Assembly: GCA_005887895.1 (NCBI GenBank)
Contig: VBPC01000160.1
Location: forward strand, 1-34,779
Source of the DNA: Candidatus Rokuibacteriota bacterium
GTDB lineage: Bacteria; Methylomirabilota; Methylomirabilia; Rokubacteriales; CSP1-6
Reading direction: 5' to 3'
Length of the DNA stretch: 34,779 bases
Below, in pieces: positions 7,392 through 16,896 of this stretch (within the stretch, counting starts at the first letter, position 1; the number at the start of each line of letters is the position of its first letter). The translations under genes and the position numbers were made by a program. A model generated the notes under the pieces. The model made no database searches. It had not been told where the DNA came from and saw only the letters and a program-made list of their open reading frames with translations.

Positions 7392-8372
7392 ATGCGGGCC
7401 GTCCTCTGCCGGGCCTGGGGAGCGATCGACGAGCTGACGATCGCCGAGGTGCCGCCGCCGGCGCCGTCCGCGGGCGAGGTCCTCATCGCCGTGAAGGCGA
7501 CCGCCGTGAACTATGCCGACGCGATCATGGTCGCGGGTCGCTATCAGACCAAGCCGCCGCTGCCGTTCAGTCCCGGCCTGGAGACGGCCGGTGTCGTCGT
7601 CGCCTGCGGCGAGGGCGTGACCCGCTTCTCGCCCGGGGATCGCGTGATGGCGATCCTCGCCTACGGCGGCCTGGCCGAGATGGCCGTGGCGCCCGAGGCC
7701 GAGACGTTCGCCATCCCGGCGGGCATGAGCTTCGAGGAGGCCGGCGCGTTCCCCATCGCGTACATCTCGAGCCACGTGGCGCTCCGCTGGCAGGGACGGC
7801 TGGAGCCCGCGGAGACGCTGCTGGTGCTCGGCGCCGCCGGCGGCGTGGGACTCACCGCCGTGGAGATCGGCAAGGCGATGGGGGCACGGGTGATCGCGGC
7901 GGCCAGCACGCCCGAGAAGCTGGCCGTGGCCCGCGAGCGCGGCGCCGACGCCGTCGTCAACTACGCGAGCGAGGATCTCACCGAGCGCGTGATGGCGTTG
8001 ACGAGCGATCGGGGCGCCGACGTGTGCTTCGATCCGGTCGGCGGCGCCCTCTTCGACGCGGCGCTCTCGTCGCTGGGCTGGGGCGGCCGCATCCTGCTGG
8101 TCGGCTTCGTCGGCGGCGTGCCGCAGATCCCGGCCAATCGCCTGCTCGTGAAGCATCGCGCCGCGCTTGGCTCGTCGCTCCGCTACTTCCGCTGGCATGC
8201 GCCCGACAAGCTGCGCCGCTCGGTCGACGAGCTCATGCGCTGGTACGGCGAGGGCAGGCTGCGGCCGTGTGTCACCCATCGGCTGCCGCTCGAGGCGAGC
8301 GTCGAGGCCATCCGGCTGCTGACGGATCGCAAGGCCCACGGCAAGGTCGTGGTCGCCATGGAGCCGCGCTGA
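7392..8372 (+). CDS. Zinc-independent MDR / NADPH:quinone oxidoreductase family protein
   Basis: This 326-residue medium-chain dehydrogenase/reductase has the GroES-like N-terminal domain (VKATAVNYADAIMVAGRYQ, then PGLETAGVV and GDRVMAI). The Rossmann half has the NADPH-binding loop VLGAAGGVGLTAVEIGKAMGARV (about residues 138-160). The zinc ligands of alcohol dehydrogenases are absent, and the N-Y-A-D motif is typical of quinone oxidoreductase and enoyl/crotonyl-type reductases. It likely reduces an activated double bond or quinone with NADPH. Its ATG follows the broken LLM gene by three bases. Its TGA overlaps the enoyl-CoA hydratase ATG (TGATG at 8370-8374). Confidence 0.88.
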   Translation: MRAVLCRAWGAIDELTIAEVPPPAPSAGEVLIAVKATAVNYADAIMVAGRYQTKPPLPFSPGLETAGVVVACGEGVTRFSPGDRVMAILAYGGLAEMAVAPEAETFAIPAGMSFEEAGAFPIAYISSHVALRWQGRLEPAETLLVLGAAGGVGLTAVEIGKAMGARVIAAASTPEKLAVARERGADAVVNYASEDLTERVMALTSDRGADVCFDPVGGALFDAALSSLGWGGRILLVGFVGGVPQIPANRLLVKHRAALGSSLRYFRWHAPDKLRRSVDELMRWYGEGRLRPCVTHRLPLEASVEAIRLLTDRKAHGKVVVAMEPR

Positions 8373-9127
8373 TGGACATTCGCCTCGCCTGGCACGGCCG
8401 CCACGTGGCGGTCGTCACCATCGACAACCAGCCGCGACGCAACGCGATGACGCGCCAGATGATGGCCGAGCTGGGACGGCTGTGGGACGAGCTCGAGCGC
8501 GGCGACTGCCGCTGCATCGTGCTGACCGGCGCCGGCGAGCGCGCGTTCTGCGCCGGGGCCGACATCAGCGGCGACCTGTCGGCCGCGCCGGAGACGGCGC
8601 GGGTCGTCAACCACGCCCTGCTGAAGACCGACGCCTACGGCAAGCCGATCGTCGCCGCGGTGAACGGCGACTGCGTCGGCGGTGGCCTCGAGCTGCTGCT
8701 GGCCACCGACATCCGGGTCGCCGTGCCCCACGCGCGCTTCGGCCTTCCGGAAGTGCGCTGGTCGATCTACCCGTTCGGGGGCGCCACGATCAAGCTCGTG
8801 CAGCAGCTCGGCTACGTGCACGCCATGGATCTGCTGCTGACGGCGCGCCTGATCGACGCCGGCGAGGCGGCCCAGCGGGGCCTCGTCAACCGCGTGGTCG
8901 CCCCACCCGATCTCATGGCCTCAGCGCTGGAGACGGCCGAGACGATCGCGGCGAACAGTCCGACGGCGGTGCAGGCCGTCAAGCGGCAGATCAGCGCGAC
9001 GATCGCCGAGCACGCCCGCGCGCGCGAGGCGCTGGACCAGCAGCTCGGCGACCGCGTCCGGGCCAGCGCCCACTTCGCCGAGGGCGTCGCCGCCTTCCGC
9101 GAAAAACGCCCGCCCCGCTACGACTGA
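8372..9127 (+). CDS. Enoyl-CoA hydratase/isomerase family protein
   Basis: This 251-residue crotonase-fold enzyme has the oxyanion-hole segment FCAGADISG, the VNGDCVGGGLELLLATDIRVA block and FGLPEVRW. The two glutamates that act as acid/base in enoyl-CoA hydratase sit in GGLELL and GLPEV, and both are present. The C-terminal trimerisation helices end in REKRPPRYD. It probably hydrates a trans-2-enoyl-CoA or acts on a related CoA thioester. It is the last gene of the forward cluster from 4541 and is translationally coupled to the MDR reductase. A single repeat element separates it from the converging LIV transporter operon. Confidence 0.88.
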   Translation: MDIRLAWHGRHVAVVTIDNQPRRNAMTRQMMAELGRLWDELERGDCRCIVLTGAGERAFCAGADISGDLSAAPETARVVNHALLKTDAYGKPIVAAVNGDCVGGGLELLLATDIRVAVPHARFGLPEVRWSIYPFGGATIKLVQQLGYVHAMDLLLTARLIDAGEAAQRGLVNRVVAPPDLMASALETAETIAANSPTAVQAVKRQISATIAEHARAREALDQQLGDRVRASAHFAEGVAAFREKRPPRYD

Positions 9128-9130
9128 CTC

Positions 9131-9207
9131 GCATGACAGAGGGCCCCGGCTCCGCCGGGGCGGCCCGAACATCTGGGGGGTGTGGGGGGCCATCTCGGGG
9201 CCCCCCA
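9131..9207. repeat. Single two-hairpin repeat between converging operons
   Basis: This is a clean copy of the repeat. Hairpin one has CCCCGGC and GCCGGGG arms around TCC (9144-9160). Hairpin two has GGGGGGCC (9184-9191) and GGCCCCCC (9199-9206) around ATCTCGG. It fills the whole gap between the ends of the enoyl-CoA hydratase gene and livF, which face each other. This position would suit a two-way transcription barrier, but no T-run is present. Confidence 0.8.
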
Positions 9208-9889
<682 letters not shown>

Positions 9890-9912
<23 letters not shown>

Positions 9913-11662
9913 GGCGGAGCCAGCGCGTGCCCAGGTAGGCCTCGATCACCGCGGGATCGCGCGTCACGTCGGCCGGGGCCCCGGCGGCGATGCGGCGCCC
10001 CTGGTCGAGCACGACCAGACGGTCGGCCAGGCGCAGGAGCGCCTGCATCGTGTGCTCGATGATCGCCACGGTCGTGCCGTCCGCCCGCAGGCGTCGGATC
10101 AGCTCGATCATGACGCCGACGCCGTCGCCGCTCAGGCCGGCCAGCGGCTCGTCGAGCAGGACCAGGGTGGGCGCGCCCGCCAGGCAGCGGGCCAGCTCCA
10201 TGAGCCGCAGCTCGAGCGTGGTGAGCCCGGTCGGGGCCGCGTCGGCCCGATGCGAGAGCGCGACGACGCCCAGCGCGGCGCGCGCGCGCGCCTCCGCGCG
10301 CTCCCGCTGGCGATCGCGGACGAAGGCGCCGACCATCACGTTGTCGAGGACGGTGAGGCGAGGAAACGAGCGCACGACCTGGAACGTGCGGCCGACCCCG
10401 CGCCGGCAGATCGCGCTCGGCCGGAGCCCGCGCACGGACCGACCGCGCAGCAGGACTTCCCCGCGATCGGGGACGAGAAATCCGTTGAGCACGTTGAAGA
10501 GCGTGGTCTTGCCGGCGCCGTTGGGCCCGATGATGCCGAGGATCTCGTGCTCGCGAATCGCGAAGCTCACGTCGCTCAGCGCCTGCAGTCCGAGAAAGGC
10601 CTTGGACACCTCGCCGACGACCAGCAGATCGCCGCCGATCACGGCCGGCCCGCCCGTCACCGGCGCGGCGGCCGGAGGCGCCGGCGCTGACGACGTCGGC
10701 GCCGGCCGGCGGCCGCCGAGCAGGCCCCGCACCCGCCAGTAGAGGCCTTCGGGCGCGAACAGGATGATCAGCACCAGGGCGGCGCCGTACACGACGCCCT
10801 GGATGCCGGGCACGCGATCGCCGATCGTGGCGTCGAGCGTCTCGCTGATCGGCACCATGACGGCGGCGCCGATCACCGGTCCCCACTTGCTGCCCGCCCC
10901 GCCGACGAGGCAGACCACGAGCGTCTGCACGATCACCAGCACGCCGAACGCCGCCTCGGGCGTGACCACGTAGAGGATGGCGTGCGCGTAGACGGCGCCC
11001 ACGATGGCCGCCGGTGCCGCGCTCAGCATGTACGCGAGCATCTTGCAGCGGAACGTGTCGACGCCGGCCGCCTCGGCCGCCTGCTCGTTCTCGCGCAGCG
11101 CCACCAGCGAATAGCCGAGACGCGAGCCCTCGATCACGTGCGACAGCGCCAGCGTGGCCGCGAAGACGCCGAGCGCGAGGAGGTCGTAGGCGCGCGGCTC
11201 GGCGAACTGCATGAACAGCGTCGGCCGCTCTCGGGCCATCGGGATCGCGACCTCCTGGTAGCCGGCGAAGTCCATGACGATCCTCAAGATGAGCGGGTAG
11301 GCGAGCGTGGCCAGGGCGAAGTAGATGCCGGCCAGCCGGAACGTCGGGATCCCGATGAGGACCGCCGCGGCGACGGCGACCATGGCGCCGGCGAGGACGC
11401 CCAGCCAGGGCGTGAGGCCCGCCTTGAGGATCAGCAGGACGGTGACGTAGGCGCCGATGCCGAAGAACGCCTGGTGGCCGAAGGACGTCTGCCCGGCATA
11501 GCCGCTGATGATGTTCCAGGCCAGGCCCATGGTGGCCCACAGCAGCACGAGCGTCAGGATGCGGTGGTGATAGCGCTCGCGCAGCGCGAGGGCGAGAAGG
11601 CCGCCGGCCACGACGACGAGCGCGATCGGCAGCCAGCCGCGCAGGCGCCCCGACGCGGCCAT
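9890..11662 (-). CDS. livM/livG: Fused LIV-type permease and ATP-binding protein (LivM-LivG)
   Basis: One uninterrupted frame of 590 residues joins two normally separate subunits. Residues 1 to about 318 are a LivM permease with about eight or nine membrane segments and the family blocks SGYAGQTSFGHQAFFGIGAY and VGGAGSKWGPVIGA. A Pro/Ala-rich linker lies at about 320-350. The rest is a LivG ATPase with Walker A GPNGAGKTT near residue 376, GVGRTFQVVRSFPRLTV, the Walker B region LVLLDEPLAGL and the switch region AIIEHTM. The signature motif is unusual: TLELRLMELARCLAG stands where LSYGQQR(L)xEIARAL is expected. The start at ATG 11662 overlaps the livH stop (TGATG), which confirms coupling. Similar permease-ATPase fusions occur in other bacteria, so the fusion itself is unlikely to be an artefact. 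Confidence 0.9.
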
Positions 11663-12459
11663 CACACCGAGCGAAGCCGCCGCCCGAACAGGCCCTGGGG
11701 GCGGAGATAGAGGACGAGCAGGAAGGCGATGAACACGCCGACGTTCTGAAGCTGGAAGGGCAGCACGAGCAAGGTCAGCGACTGCACGAGGCCGATCAGG
11801 ATCCCCCCCGCGAAGGCCCCGGGCACGCTGCCGAGCCCGCCGAGCACGACGGCCACGAACATCAGCACGATGAAGTTGACGGCCACCGTCGGCTCGATCG
11901 GATGGTACGTCGCCAGCAAGCCGCCGGCGGCGGCGACCAGCGCGATGCCGATCGCGAAGGCCAGCGCGTGCATGCGCCGCACGTCGATCGCCTGGTAGGC
12001 GGCGGCCTCGGGATCGTCGGCGGCGGCCCGCAGCGCCTTGCCGAGGTCGGTGCGCGTCAGGAAGGCGTACACCACGGCCGCCAGCAGCAGCGCCATCAGG
12101 AAGGCGTAGGCGCGCGCCTCGTTGACGAGCACGGCGCCGAGCGCGAACGCCCGCGTCGCGTAGGCGGTCTTGATGCCGCGCGGCATCGGCGAGAGCACCA
12201 TCGTCGTCACGTTGGTGATGATGAGCGAGAGGCCGAGCGTGAGGATGATGACCACGATCGCGCCGAGCAGTGGATCGGTGTGCCAGGCGACCGCCAGGTA
12301 GTACGTGAGATACATCCCGAGCATCATGAAGTCGCCCTGCGCGAAGTTGACGACACGCATGACGCCGAAGATCAGCGCCAGGCCGATGCTCATCAGCGCA
12401 TAGACGCCGCCGACCAGGAGCCCGGTGACGACGTACTGCAGGAGCTCCGCGACGGCCAC
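11662..12459 (-). CDS. livH: LIV-type ABC transporter permease (LivH)
   Basis: This 265-residue membrane protein opens with LLQYVVTGLLVGGVYALMSIGLALIFGVMRVVNFAQGDFMMLG, broken here only by description: it is the strongly conserved LivH start, with the N-F-A-Q-G-(D/E) motif. It ends with the GGLGSVPGAFAGGILIGLVQ block and LYLRPQGLFG, again LivH hallmarks. About eight membrane segments are visible. It pairs with the LivM half of the fusion protein to form the channel. The start codon is GTG at 12459, 15 bases after the binding-protein gene stop. Confidence 0.92.
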   Translation of the reverse strand: MAVAELLQYVVTGLLVGGVYALMSIGLALIFGVMRVVNFAQGDFMMLGMYLTYYLAVAWHTDPLLGAIVVIILTLGLSLIITNVTTMVLSPMPRGIKTAYATRAFALGAVLVNEARAYAFLMALLLAAVVYAFLTRTDLGKALRAAADDPEAAAYQAIDVRRMHALAFAIGIALVAAAGGLLATYHPIEPTVAVNFIVLMFVAVVLGGLGSVPGAFAGGILIGLVQSLTLLVLPFQLQNVGVFIAFLLVLYLRPQGLFGRRLRSV

Positions 12460-12474
12460 GCGCGGCGGGCCGCC

Positions 12475-13689
12475 TTACTTCGCCCCGTGCCAGACCGGCT
12501 TGCGCGTGGCGTACTCGGCGGGGACGACCGTGAACGGCTCGCCGCCCTGCCATTGCACGACGATGGGCACCGCGCCGATGCGGCGGCCGCGCTCGTCGTA
12601 GCGGATGCGGCCCGGCGCCAGCGTCGCCGCTGCCGGCCCCGATCGGAGGTCGAGCTTGGCGACGGCGTCGCGGATGGCCTTGGGGTCGGCGGACTTCGCC
12701 TGCTCGGCGGCCTCCTTGATGATCCAGACGTGGGCGTAGGCCATCAGCGGATCCTGGGTCATGAACGGCTCGCCCGTGCGCTTCTTGAAGCGCTCCACCA
12801 GCTCCTCCTGACCCTTCAGCGGGTGGGCGGCGACGACCGACATGATGTTGTCGAGGAGCTCCTTGCCGACCGTGGTCACGTACTCCGGCGTGACGAGCCA
12901 GGCGCCCACGCCCTGGATGGGCGACTTCACGCCGAACTCCTTCACCTTCTGCAGCACCTGGATCGAGTCCGGGAAGTTCGTCGCGCCGTAGAAGACGATG
13001 TCGGGCTGGGTCGAGCGCAGCTTCTGCACGATCGCGGTGGCGTCCGCGAGCGGCGGCGTCCAGATCTCGTCGACGACGATGTCGATGCCCTTGGCCTTGA
13101 GCAGCTTTTCCCGCAGGGGCTTGAAGAAGAACACGGTGGCGGCCGTGTTGTCGCCGACGATCGCCGCCTTCTTCAGGGCCTGGTTGTTGCGCCGGGCGAG
13201 ATCCACCAGGAGGTCGAGCGCCTGCTCGGCCTGCACGGAGGACTCCGGCGAGGTCTGGAACGTGTACTTGAACCCGCGCTCGGTGATGGAGTCGGCGTAG
13301 GACAGCGTGAACCACGGCACCTGCATGCGCTCGGCGACCTCCGTCACGCCCAGCGTGAACGAGGACAGCCAGGCCCCGATGCCGGCACTGATCTTGTCGC
13401 GGCCGAGCGCGCGCTGGGCGGCGCTCACGGCCTTCTCCACGCTGTCGCCGGCGTCGGCCTCCCGCAGCACGATCTTCGCTCCGCCGAGCGCCTTGATGCC
13501 GCCGGCGGCGTTGATCTCGTCGATCGCCATCTCGGCGCCCATCTTCTTGAGCTGGCCCTGGCGCGCCCAGCGTCCCGACAGCGGGACCACGAGCGCGATC
13601 TTCAGGTCGTCGGCGGCGGGGGCGATCGGCGGCGCGACCGGCGTGAGCAGCGCGAGCACGAGTGCGGCGACGGCGATGCGTCGGGTCAT
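12475..13689 (-). CDS. livK: LIV-type periplasmic substrate-binding protein
   Basis: This 404-residue protein starts with a Sec signal peptide (MTRR, a hydrophobic core, cleavage near PAADD at about residue 26). The type I periplasmic binding fold follows: LKIALVVPLSGRWARQGQ, EINAAGGIKALGG, then the VPWFTLSYAD and IVFYGATNFPDS segments. It captures the ligand and delivers it to LivH/LivM. Ligands of this family are very diverse, so leucine uptake is not implied, and the neighbouring CoA ligase points rather to a carboxylic acid. The ATG is preceded by AAGGAGA (13695-13701 on the reverse strand) at five bases. It is the first gene of the operon. Confidence 0.9.
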   Translation of the reverse strand: MTRRIAVAALVLALLTPVAPPIAPAADDLKIALVVPLSGRWARQGQLKKMGAEMAIDEINAAGGIKALGGAKIVLREADAGDSVEKAVSAAQRALGRDKISAGIGAWLSSFTLGVTEVAERMQVPWFTLSYADSITERGFKYTFQTSPESSVQAEQALDLLVDLARRNNQALKKAAIVGDNTAATVFFFKPLREKLLKAKGIDIVVDEIWTPPLADATAIVQKLRSTQPDIVFYGATNFPDSIQVLQKVKEFGVKSPIQGVGAWLVTPEYVTTVGKELLDNIMSVVAAHPLKGQEELVERFKKRTGEPFMTQDPLMAYAHVWIIKEAAEQAKSADPKAIRDAVAKLDLRSGPAAATLAPGRIRYDERGRRIGAVPIVVQWQGGEPFTVVPAEYATRKPVWHGAK

Positions 13690-13736
13690 CGTGATCTCCT
13701 TCGGCGAGCGGCGGTGGGCTGCGCGCGAATAGCGTT

Positions 13737-13763
13737 ATCATACGCGCCGCATGACTTCAACAA
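13737..13763 (-). promoter_or_regulatory. Candidate promoter of the LIV transporter operon
   Basis: Read on the reverse strand, TATGAT (13742-13737) matches the sigma-70 -10 box at five of six bases and lies about 48 bases before the livK ATG. A weak TTGTTG (13763-13758) is 15 bases further upstream. This is an unusually AT-rich patch in an otherwise GC-rich divergent gap. The -35 match and the spacing are poor, so the call is tentative. Confidence 0.3.
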
Positions 13764-15331
13764 CGCCGCCGCCGTCGGACGAGGCGCCGGTCGCGCTCAC
13801 CGGGCGCTGAGCGTGCGCCCGGTCAGCCGCACGCTCCGCGCTCCTCGCGCTCGGTGTGCGGCGCGGCGACCGCGTGGCCGTCCTGCTGCCCAACCGGGCC
13901 GAGTGGGTCGTCGCCGGGCTGGCGATCGGCAAGATCGGCGGCATCCTCGCTGCCATCAGCACCTTCTCGACGCCGCGCGAGCTGGGCTGGGTGCTCGCGC
14001 ACTCGGGGGCGACGGCGCTGATCACCGTGGAGACGTTTCGCGGCCGCGGCTATCTCGCCGCGGTGTACGAGCTCTGCCCCGAGCTGGCCGCCAGCGCCCC
14101 GGGAGCGCTCCGCAGCGCGCGGCTGCCGGCGCTGCGCGCGGTGATCGCCCTCGACGCGCGGCGCCACGACGGCGTCCTTCATCCCGACGACGTGGTGACG
14201 CGCGCCGGCGCGACCACCACCGCCGCGCTGCGGGCGGCCCAGATGTCGGTCGCCCCCGGCGACGTGTGCTACATCCTCTACACGTCGGGCTCGACGGCGA
14301 CGCCGAAGGGGGTGACGCTCGTGCACGGCGGCGTGATCGACAACGGCTTCGAGATCGGCGAGCGCCAGCACCTGAGCGCGGCCGATCGTCTCTGGCTGGC
14401 GGTGCCGCTCTTCTGGTCGTTCGGCTCGGCGAACGCGCTGCCCGCGATCCTGAGCCACGGCGGCTGCGTGGTGCTGCAGGAGAGCTTCGAGCCCGGCGAG
14501 GCCCTCGAGCTGCTGGAGTCCGAGCGCTGCAGCGTCTACTACGGCATGGCGAACATGGCGCGGGCCCTGCTGGAGCATGCCGACCGCCCGCGCCGTCGGT
14601 TGGCGGCCATGCGCACCGGGCTGACCATCGGCCTTCCCGAGGACATCGAGATGACGATGGAGGCGGTCGGTGCCCGAGAGCTGTGCAACGTGTACGGGTC
14701 GACGGAGACCTACGGCAACTGCGCCGTCACCGACGCTCACGACCCGCTCGCGCTGCGACTGCACACGCAGGGGCGTCCCTTGCCCGGGATGCAGCTGCGC
14801 GTGGTGCACCCGGAGACGCAACGCCTGCTGGGCGCCGGCGAGATCGGCGAGCTGTGCGTGCGGGGACGGGTGACGCCCGGCTATTTCCGCGCGCCCGAGC
14901 TCGACGCCGCCGCCTTCGATGCGGACGGCTACTTCCTCACCGGCGATCTCGGGCTGATCGGCGACGACGGGCGCGTTCGCTTCCGCGGGCGCTTGAAGGA
15001 GATGATCAAGACCGGGGGGATCAACGTGGCGCCGCTCGAGGTCGAGGAGGTGCTGCTGCAGCATCCCGACGTCCAGCAGGCCTACGTGGTCGGCGTGCCG
15101 GATCGCGACCGGGACGAGATCGTCGCCGCCGTCGTCGAGCTGCACGCCGGCGCCACCACCACCGCCGACGCCCTGGTGGCGTTCTGCCGCGAGCGGCTGG
15201 CCAGCTACAAGGTGCCGAGGCGCGTCCAATTCCGCGGGGCGGCCGACTTCCCACGCACGGCGACCGGCAAGATTCACAAGCCCGGCCTGCGTCAGGACCT
15301 CGCCGGTGAGTCGGGTATGATGCGGCCATGA
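13751..15331 (+). CDS. AMP-binding acyl-CoA synthetase/ligase, N-terminus uncertain or damaged
   Basis: The intact part starts at GTG 13856 (491 residues). It has the ATP/AMP P-loop YILYTSGSTATPKG, the VYGSTETYGN adenine-binding motif, the hinge region YFLTGDLGLIGDDGRVRFRGR, and the C-terminal catalytic lysine in PRTATGKIHK. It therefore should activate a carboxylic acid to its acyl-CoA. The conserved block LLALGVRRGDRVAVLLPNR begins upstream of that GTG, and the same frame continues back to a TGA at 13808. Beyond that stop, in the same frame, is ATG 13751 with only 19 codons. The usual first 40-50 residues, including the TYAEL-type segment, are not recognisable. Either a small indel has broken the start or a shortened protein starts at 13856. 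The gene diverges from the LIV operon and overlaps the next gene by ATGA at 15328. Confidence 0.75.
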
Positions 15332-16497
15332 CGATCAAGCGCAAGGCGTTCATCGCGGGCGTGTTCGAGCACCCGACGCGCAAGGCGGACGAGCAGTCGC
15401 TGGCCCAGCTGCACGCGGAGTCGGCCGCCGGCGCCCTCGCCGACGCCGGCCTCGCCTTCAAGGACGTCGACGGCTATTTCTGCGCCGGCGACGCGCCGGG
15501 CCTCGGCGGCCTCTCGATGGCCGACTACATGGGGCTGAAGCTGCGTCACGTCGACACGACCGAGACCGGCGGATCCTCGTACGTGATCCACGTGGGCCAC
15601 GCTGCCGAGGCCATCGCGGCCGGCAAGTGCGACGTCGCGCTCATCACGCTGGCCGGCCGGCCCCGCGCCGAGGGGATGGCGACCGGCACCGCGCCGCGTA
15701 ACTACGGCAGCGCGGCGCCGGACGTGGCGTTCGAGTTCCCGTACGGGCCGACCGTCGTGAACCAGTACGCCATGGCGGCCATGCGCCACATGCACGAGTA
15801 CGGGACGACCAGCGCCCAGCTGGCGTGGATCAAGGTGGCGGCGTCACGCCACGCGCAACACAACCCGCGCGCGCTGCTGCGCGAGGTGGTCACGGTCGAG
15901 GACGTCGTGAGCTCGCCGATCATCGCCGATCCGCTGCACCGGCTCGACTGCTGCGTGATCACCGACGGCGGCGGCGCCATCGTCGTCACGCGGCCCGAGG
16001 TGGCGCGCGGGCTGAAGCGGCCACCGGTGGCCGTCCTCGGCGCCGGCGAGGCGGTCAAGCACCAGCGGGGCGGCAAGATCGACCTGACCTACACCGGCGC
16101 CGTGTGGTCGGGCCCGGCGGCCTTCGCCGAGGCCGGCGTCCAGCCCTCCGACATCAAGTACGTGTCGATCTACGACAGCTTCACGATCACCGTCCTCATC
16201 ACGCTCGAGGACCTGGGCTTCTGTCAGAAAGGCCAGGGGGGCAAGTTCGTGTCGGACGGCACTCTCATTGCCGGCGTCGGGAGGCTACCGTTCAACACCG
16301 ACGGCGGCGGCCTCTGCAACAACCACCCGGCCAACCGCGGCGGTCTCACCAAGGTCGTCGAGGCGGTGCGCCAGCTACGGGGCGAGGCGCACCCGGCCGT
16401 CCAGGTCAAGAACTGCGATCTCGCGCTGGCCCACGGCACCGGTGGATCGCTGGCGACCCGCCACGGCAGCGCGACGCTGATCATGGAGCGGGCCTGA
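15328..16497 (+). CDS. Thiolase-like (SCP2/Ltp2-type) protein lacking catalytic cysteines
   Basis: This 389-residue protein has the thiolase fold pattern: an N-terminal half with HAAEAIAAGKCDVALIT, a central KYVSIYDSFTITVLITLEDLG, NTDGGGLCNNHPANRGG, and a C-terminal HGTGGSLATRHGSATLI. True thiolases have a nucleophilic cysteine before the first helix and a second one in a C-x-G-G-G motif. Here these places read ETGGSSY and HGTGGS, so both cysteines are missing. This matches the lipid-transfer-protein/Ltp2 branch, whose best-known members are retro-aldolases that cleave steroid side-chain CoA esters together with a DUF35 partner. The next gene is exactly such a DUF35 protein, so a CoA-ester aldolase or C-C lyase role is likely by inference. 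ATGA overlap couples it to the ligase. Confidence 0.85.
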   Translation: MTIKRKAFIAGVFEHPTRKADEQSLAQLHAESAAGALADAGLAFKDVDGYFCAGDAPGLGGLSMADYMGLKLRHVDTTETGGSSYVIHVGHAAEAIAAGKCDVALITLAGRPRAEGMATGTAPRNYGSAAPDVAFEFPYGPTVVNQYAMAAMRHMHEYGTTSAQLAWIKVAASRHAQHNPRALLREVVTVEDVVSSPIIADPLHRLDCCVITDGGGAIVVTRPEVARGLKRPPVAVLGAGEAVKHQRGGKIDLTYTGAVWSGPAAFAEAGVQPSDIKYVSIYDSFTITVLITLEDLGFCQKGQGGKFVSDGTLIAGVGRLPFNTDGGGLCNNHPANRGGLTKVVEAVRQLRGEAHPAVQVKNCDLALAHGTGGSLATRHGSATLIMERA

Positions 16498-16498
16498 C

Positions 16499-16894
16499 AT
16501 GCTGCGCGCCCAGGACCGCCCCATCCCGGCGCCGCCGGTCAACCCCGAGACGAAGCCGTTCTGGGACGCCGCCGCCGCCGGCAAGCTGCTGGTGAAGCGC
16601 TGCACGGCCTGCGGCGCCGCCCACCACTACCCGCGCGCCCGCTGCCCGTTCTGCGGCAGCGAGCGCACCGAATGGACCGAGGCATCCGGGCGCGGCACCG
16701 TCTACTCCTACAGCGTCTTCCGGCGGGCGCCGGTGCCCTATGCCATCGCCTACGTCACGCTCGAGGAGGGCGTCAGCATGATGACGAACCTCGTCGACTG
16801 CGACCTGGACGGCATCCGTATCGGGCAGGGGGTCCGCGTAGTGTTCAAGCCGACCGATGGCGGCCCGCCGGTGCCGATGTTCCGGGTCGTTTGA
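16499..16894 (+). CDS. DUF35 zinc-ribbon/OB-fold protein (partner of the thiolase-like protein)
   Basis: This 131-residue protein has the DUF35 layout: an N-terminal helix with NPETKPFWDAAAAGKLLVKRC, a rubredoxin-like zinc ribbon with CTACG and CPFCGS, and a C-terminal OB-fold with GRGTVYSYSVFRRAP and MTNLVDCDLDGIRIGQGVRVVF. DUF35 proteins bind acyl-CoA and bridge or activate thiolase-fold partners. Known cases are ChsH2 with Ltp2, and the archaeal thiolase/HMG-CoA synthase complex. The start is one base after the stop of the thiolase-like gene, which supports a complex. All four zinc cysteines are present. Confidence 0.9.
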   Translation: MLRAQDRPIPAPPVNPETKPFWDAAAAGKLLVKRCTACGAAHHYPRARCPFCGSERTEWTEASGRGTVYSYSVFRRAPVPYAIAYVTLEEGVSMMTNLVDCDLDGIRIGQGVRVVFKPTDGGPPVPMFRVV

Positions 16895-16896
16895 AG

